A stretch of DNA of 16,238 bases, taken from Bacteroidales bacterium (GTDB lineage Bacteria > Bacteroidota > Bacteroidia > Bacteroidales > Paludibacteraceae). This document shows positions 13,734 through 16,238 of this stretch, one piece after another. Position 1 is the stretch's first letter; every line of letters begins with the position of its first letter. The position numbers were made by a program, and so were the translations under genes. The DNA is taken from the NCBI GenBank assembly GCA_900768725.1, contig CAAGDU010000184.1, positions 1 through 16,238 of the forward strand, read 5' to 3'. Below the pieces are notes generated by a model that did no database searches, was not told the DNA's origin, and was given only the letters and a program-made list of their open reading frames with translations.

Positions 13734-15033
13734 AAACCACCACCTCCCCGTAGAGGTCAAACTCCTCCGCGCGGGTGATGCGTACGGGGTAGAAATGCCC
13801 CACTTCCAGCGGTGTCTGCTTATCAATCAGCACTTCGCAATCTACCTCCGGCGAGTCGTATTGCGTCCGCCCGATGTAGTAATCGCCTTCCTCGCGGTCT
13901 ATCACCACGCGCTCCACCGTCCCCACTTTCTTCTCCTCCAACTCGCGCGATATCTCCTGCTGAATAGCCATTATCTCCGCCACGCGCTGCTCCTTCACCG
14001 CCTGCGGGATGTCGTCCGTGTAATGCAGGTTGGCGTAGGTACCTTCTTCGTCGGAGTAAGCGAAAGCCCCCATGCGGTCGAACCGCATCTCGCGCACCCA
14101 CTCTTTCAGCGCCTCGAAGTCCTCCTCCGTCTCCCCGGGGTGCCCCACGAGGAGCGTCGTGCGGATACATATCTCGGGCACCGCCTCGCGTATCTTGCGG
14201 ATAAGCGCATCCTGCTCCGCGCGGGTGATATGCCGCCGCATCAGCCCCAGCATGTGGTCGGTGCAGTGCTGCAACGCGATATCCAAGTACTTGCAAATGT
14301 TCGCATGCTTCGCCATCACCGCGAGCAACTCCTCGGGAAAATCCGTCGGATAGGCATAGTGCAACCGTATCCATTCCACGCCCGCGATACCCGCCATCTC
14401 ATCCACCAACTCAGGCAGGCAATGCCGCCCGTACAAGTCCAGCCCGTAGGACGACAGGTCTTGCGCAATCACGTTCAGTTCTTTCACGCCTTTGCCCACT
14501 AACCACCTGACCTCGTCCAGTATCTCCTCTTTCGGGCGCGACGTATGCCTGCCCGTTATCAGCGGGATGGCGCAATATGAGCAGAAGCGGTTGCAACCCT
14601 CCGAAATCTTCAGATACGCATAGTGTGCAGGCGTGGTCAGCACGCGCTCCTGCCGGCAGGTCATAGGCTGCTGAATGGCAGTCAACTCCTCCACCAACTG
14701 CATGAAATTGAACTTCCCGAACCACTTATCCACCTCCGGTATCTCTTGCTCCAACTCGTGCAGGTAACGCTCCGACAAGCATCCCATCACATATAGCCGC
14801 CGCAGTTTGCCCACCGTCTTCCGCGCCGCAAACTCCAGTATCATATTGATACTCTCCTCCTTGGCGTCGCCGATGAATCCGCAGGTGTTGATAACGGCTA
14901 TCTCGCCTTTCGGTTGCTCCGCGTCGTGCACACACCGATACCCTGCCAACTCCAATTGGCGCATCAGTCGCTCGGCATCTACAAGGTTCTTCGAACAACC
15001 CAAAGTAACTATATCAATCTCATTCTTGTGCAT
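13732..15033 (-). CDS. rimO: Ribosomal protein S12 methylthiotransferase
   Basis: This 433-residue radical-SAM enzyme adds a methylthio group to the conserved aspartate of ribosomal protein S12. The N-terminal methylthiotransferase domain has its three cluster cysteines at 13 (LGCSKNL), 51 (NTCGFI) and 85 (MGCLSE). The radical-SAM domain has the CxxxCxxC motif in GCNRFCSYCAIP (Cys147, 151, 154). A TRAM-like RNA-binding domain ends the protein from about residue 370. Length and the opening IVTLGCSKNLVDAERL favour RimO over MiaB, whose N-terminus and cysteine context differ. It appears monocistronic. The upstream spacer holds a tandem repeat, a palindrome and element R4. Confidence 0.96.
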   Translation of the reverse strand: MHKNEIDIVTLGCSKNLVDAERLMRQLELAGYRCVHDAEQPKGEIAVINTCGFIGDAKEESINMILEFAARKTVGKLRRLYVMGCLSERYLHELEQEIPEVDKWFGKFNFMQLVEELTAIQQPMTCRQERVLTTPAHYAYLKISEGCNRFCSYCAIPLITGRHTSRPKEEILDEVRWLVGKGVKELNVIAQDLSSYGLDLYGRHCLPELVDEMAGIAGVEWIRLHYAYPTDFPEELLAVMAKHANICKYLDIALQHCTDHMLGLMRRHITRAEQDALIRKIREAVPEICIRTTLLVGHPGETEEDFEALKEWVREMRFDRMGAFAYSDEEGTYANLHYTDDIPQAVKEQRVAEIMAIQQEISRELEEKKVGTVERVVIDREEGDYYIGRTQYDSPEVDCEVLIDKQTPLEVGHFYPVRITRAEEFDLYGEVVV

Positions 15034-15046
15034 AAAACTTCACTAT

Positions 15047-15080
15047 GGACGCATTATCACTGAGGACGCATTATCACTGG
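15047..15080. repeat. 17-bp tandem duplication upstream of rimO
   Basis: GGACGCATTATCACTGA (15047-15063) is followed directly by GGACGCATTATCACTGG (15064-15080), identical except for the last base. A weaker third resemblance extends leftwards towards the rimO start codon. The repeat would be in the untranslated leader of rimO. Confidence 0.92.
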
Positions 15081-15083
15081 GGG

Positions 15084-15102
15084 CGCAGGCGTCTCGCCTG
15101 CG
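15084..15102. repeat. GC-rich REP-like palindrome
   Basis: CGCAGGCG (15084-15091) and CGCCTGCG (15095-15102) form a perfect 8-bp stem with a 3-base loop (TCT). It stands out in an otherwise AT-rich spacer and abuts the 17-bp repeats. Neither strand has a T-run after the stem, so it does not look like an intrinsic terminator. It resembles short dispersed palindromes of the REP type. Confidence 0.8.
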
Positions 15103-15137
15103 GTCAGGACATAAATCCGTACTACAACGTTTAGGTG

Positions 15138-15247
15138 AAAATTAATGGCTAATTACACGATAATTAATGTTCAAAAAAGAAAAAATATCTGTTTAACTCA
15201 AAAGCAGTTCTTGTGAGTTTTTGAACAAAAATTATTGGATGTTTTTG
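15138..15247 (-). promoter_or_regulatory. Phased AT element R4 (divergent), putative rimO promoter
   Basis: AATTA starts at 15140, 15151 and 15162, again exactly 11 bp apart, with CACGATAATTAATGTT as in R3. The T-rich part is disrupted: TATCTG at 15186 is followed by unrelated sequence, and TTTTTG-type hexamers reappear at 15218, 15232 and 15242. It looks like the common element with about 35-40 extra bases. The rimO start is about 105 bp downstream, with the palindrome and tandem repeats between. Confidence 0.5.
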
Positions 15248-15256
15248 TAGCCCCCG

Positions 15257-16238
15257 TCAGTTCCCCAAGTCGCAGTGGAACTGTATCCTCACTAACCGCA
15301 CATGTCTCTCGTCGTAGTAGTCTTCGCCCAACTCCTCCATCGCCGTCTTGATGTCGTCGCTCTCGGCGTTCTTGAAGTATTCGTATATCTCCTCTTCCTC
15401 GTCGGCGTCCACTACCTCCTCGATGAAGTACTTGATATTCACCTTCGTGCCGGCGAACACTATCCCCTCCAACTCGTCCAACATCTCCTCCATCGACATG
15501 CCCAGCGAGTCAGCCAACTCGTCCAAGTCCACGCGCCTATCTATCGCAGCGATTATCTGCCGTTTGCGCGATGACTTCTTCGCTACCGTGCGTATCCTTA
15601 GGTCTTCGGGGCGGATAATCTCGTTCTCGTTCACATACTCCTTAATCACGCGCAGGAACTCCTCGCCGTAGCGTTTCGCCTTGCTCAGCCCCACGCCCGG
15701 GATGTTCAGCAACTCCTCCATCGTAATCGGATAGGTCGTCGCCATCGCCTCCAGCGACGGGTCTTGGAATATCACGAACGGCGGCACATCACATTTCTTC
15801 GCCATCTTCCGACGCACGTCTTTCAGTATCGAGAACAGCACGTCATCGGCTGCTGCACAGGTCGCCACACCCGTCTCCATGCTGTCCGACTCCTCGTCTT
15901 TCACCTCTATCGGCACCTCGAACCGACCGCCGCGCTTCATGTATTTCCGCCCGTCAGACGTAATCTTCAGGTCGCCGTAACTCTCTATGTCCTTGCTCAG
16001 ATACCCGCTCAGCATCGCCTGCCTTACTATCGCCAGCAGCACTACCTCATCCACATCCGCCGCCGCGCCGAAGTTCTCCAGCTCCTTGTGCTTGTAGCTC
16101 AACACCGCCGCCGTCTCGTTGCCGTGCAGGATATCCACGATATGTTCCGCCTTGAACTTCTCGTTCACCTGCTGTATCGTCTCCAGCACCAGACCCAGCA
16201 GCTCCGAGCAGTCCTCCATGCGGTACGTCTTCCGGCAG
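15257..16238 (-). CDS. recQ: ATP-dependent DNA helicase RecQ, C-terminal part
   Basis: This gene runs off the right edge; about 326 C-terminal residues are visible and the ATPase lobes are missing. The first visible cysteine (CRKTYRM) is probably the last ligand of the RecQ zinc module. A winged-helix RQC domain follows (FKAEHIVDILHGNETAAV through QAMLSGYLSKDI to LKITSDGRKYM). Next comes an HRDC domain (LFSILKDVRRKMAKK, VPPFVIFQDPSLEAMA, MEELLNIPGVGLSKAKRYG). The last 90 or so residues are an acidic extension (IYEYFKNAESDDIKTAMEELG) that I recognise from Bacteroidota RecQ. RecQ unwinds DNA 3' to 5' in recombination and replication-fork repair. The true start is outside the window; the internal Met at 16219 is not the start. 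Confidence 0.93.
   Translation of the reverse strand, partial: CRKTYRMEDCSELLGLVLETIQQVNEKFKAEHIVDILHGNETAAVLSYKHKELENFGAAADVDEVVLLAIVRQAMLSGYLSKDIESYGDLKITSDGRKYMKRGGRFEVPIEVKDEESDSMETGVATCAAADDVLFSILKDVRRKMAKKCDVPPFVIFQDPSLEAMATTYPITMEELLNIPGVGLSKAKRYGEEFLRVIKEYVNENEIIRPEDLRIRTVAKKSSRKRQIIAAIDRRVDLDELADSLGMSMEEMLDELEGIVFAGTKVNIKYFIEEVVDADEEEEIYEYFKNAESDDIKTAMEELGEDYYDERHVRLVRIQFHCDLGN

Noticed and set aside
15084..15102. Palindrome as intrinsic terminator of recQ
   Set aside because: It lies about 155 bp beyond the recQ stop, past element R4, and no T-run follows the stem on either strand.
8881..15247. Elements R1-R4 as transposon-type miniature elements
   Set aside because: No terminal inverted repeats or target duplications are seen, and placement is always upstream of a first gene; kept only as an alternative.

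Overview
The window looks like a chromosomal segment from a member of the order Bacteroidales (phylum Bacteroidota). The evidence is a RecQ C-terminus, a UvrA lacking the first zinc CxxC, an HU protein next to an HU-membrane-LysM fusion, and a DUF7033-type polysaccharide deacetylase, all in the form seen in that group. Gene starts also lack Shine-Dalgarno sequences, and very AT-rich spacers separate GC-richer genes. Every gene I can support is on the minus strand, so the window reads right to left. The long plus-strand open frames are shadows of these genes.

Region A (right edge to about 9063) is housekeeping. In order of transcription it holds the C-terminal part of recQ (runs off the right edge), rimO, a small HU protein followed 8 bp later by a 449-residue HU-linker-transmembrane-LysM protein, and uvrA.

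Region B (8737 to 1) is one compact surface-glycan operon. It encodes a membrane UDP-sugar dehydratase/epimerase (CapD/FlaA1 type), a WecA/TagO-type undecaprenyl-phosphate sugar-1-phosphate transferase, an ABC-F ATPase, a DUF7033-type polysaccharide deacetylase-like protein, a GT-B (GT4-like) glycosyltransferase, a GT2 glycosyltransferase, and the N-terminal two thirds or less of a secreted family 9 polysaccharide lyase that runs off the left edge. Spacings are 0, 26 and 19 bp, followed by overlaps of 4, 13 and 4 bp, so the genes are probably co-transcribed and partly translationally coupled. The inferred flow is nucleotide-sugar modification, priming on the lipid carrier, chain extension and trimming, then export and processing. 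No flippase or polymerase is visible; they may lie further left.

The spacers hold the least expected structure. Four of them, each upstream of the first gene of an inferred transcription unit (capD-like, uvrA, HU, rimO), carry related copies of an element of about 75-115 bp. Three AATTA motifs are spaced exactly 11 bp apart in all four copies. In three copies these are followed by three T-rich hexamers (TATTTG/TTTTTG) at +11 and +10 bp, so the whole element is close to helical phase. This is probably the organism's strong-promoter architecture.

Other repeats are two heptamer arrays (GATGAAG x4 and AATTAAG-type x4) that share a flank and lie in or at the edge of coding sequence, a 17-bp tandem duplication plus a GC-rich palindrome ahead of rimO, and a 24-bp tandem repeat inside the HU-LysM gene. 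I see no tRNA, rRNA, CRISPR array, transposase or phage gene.
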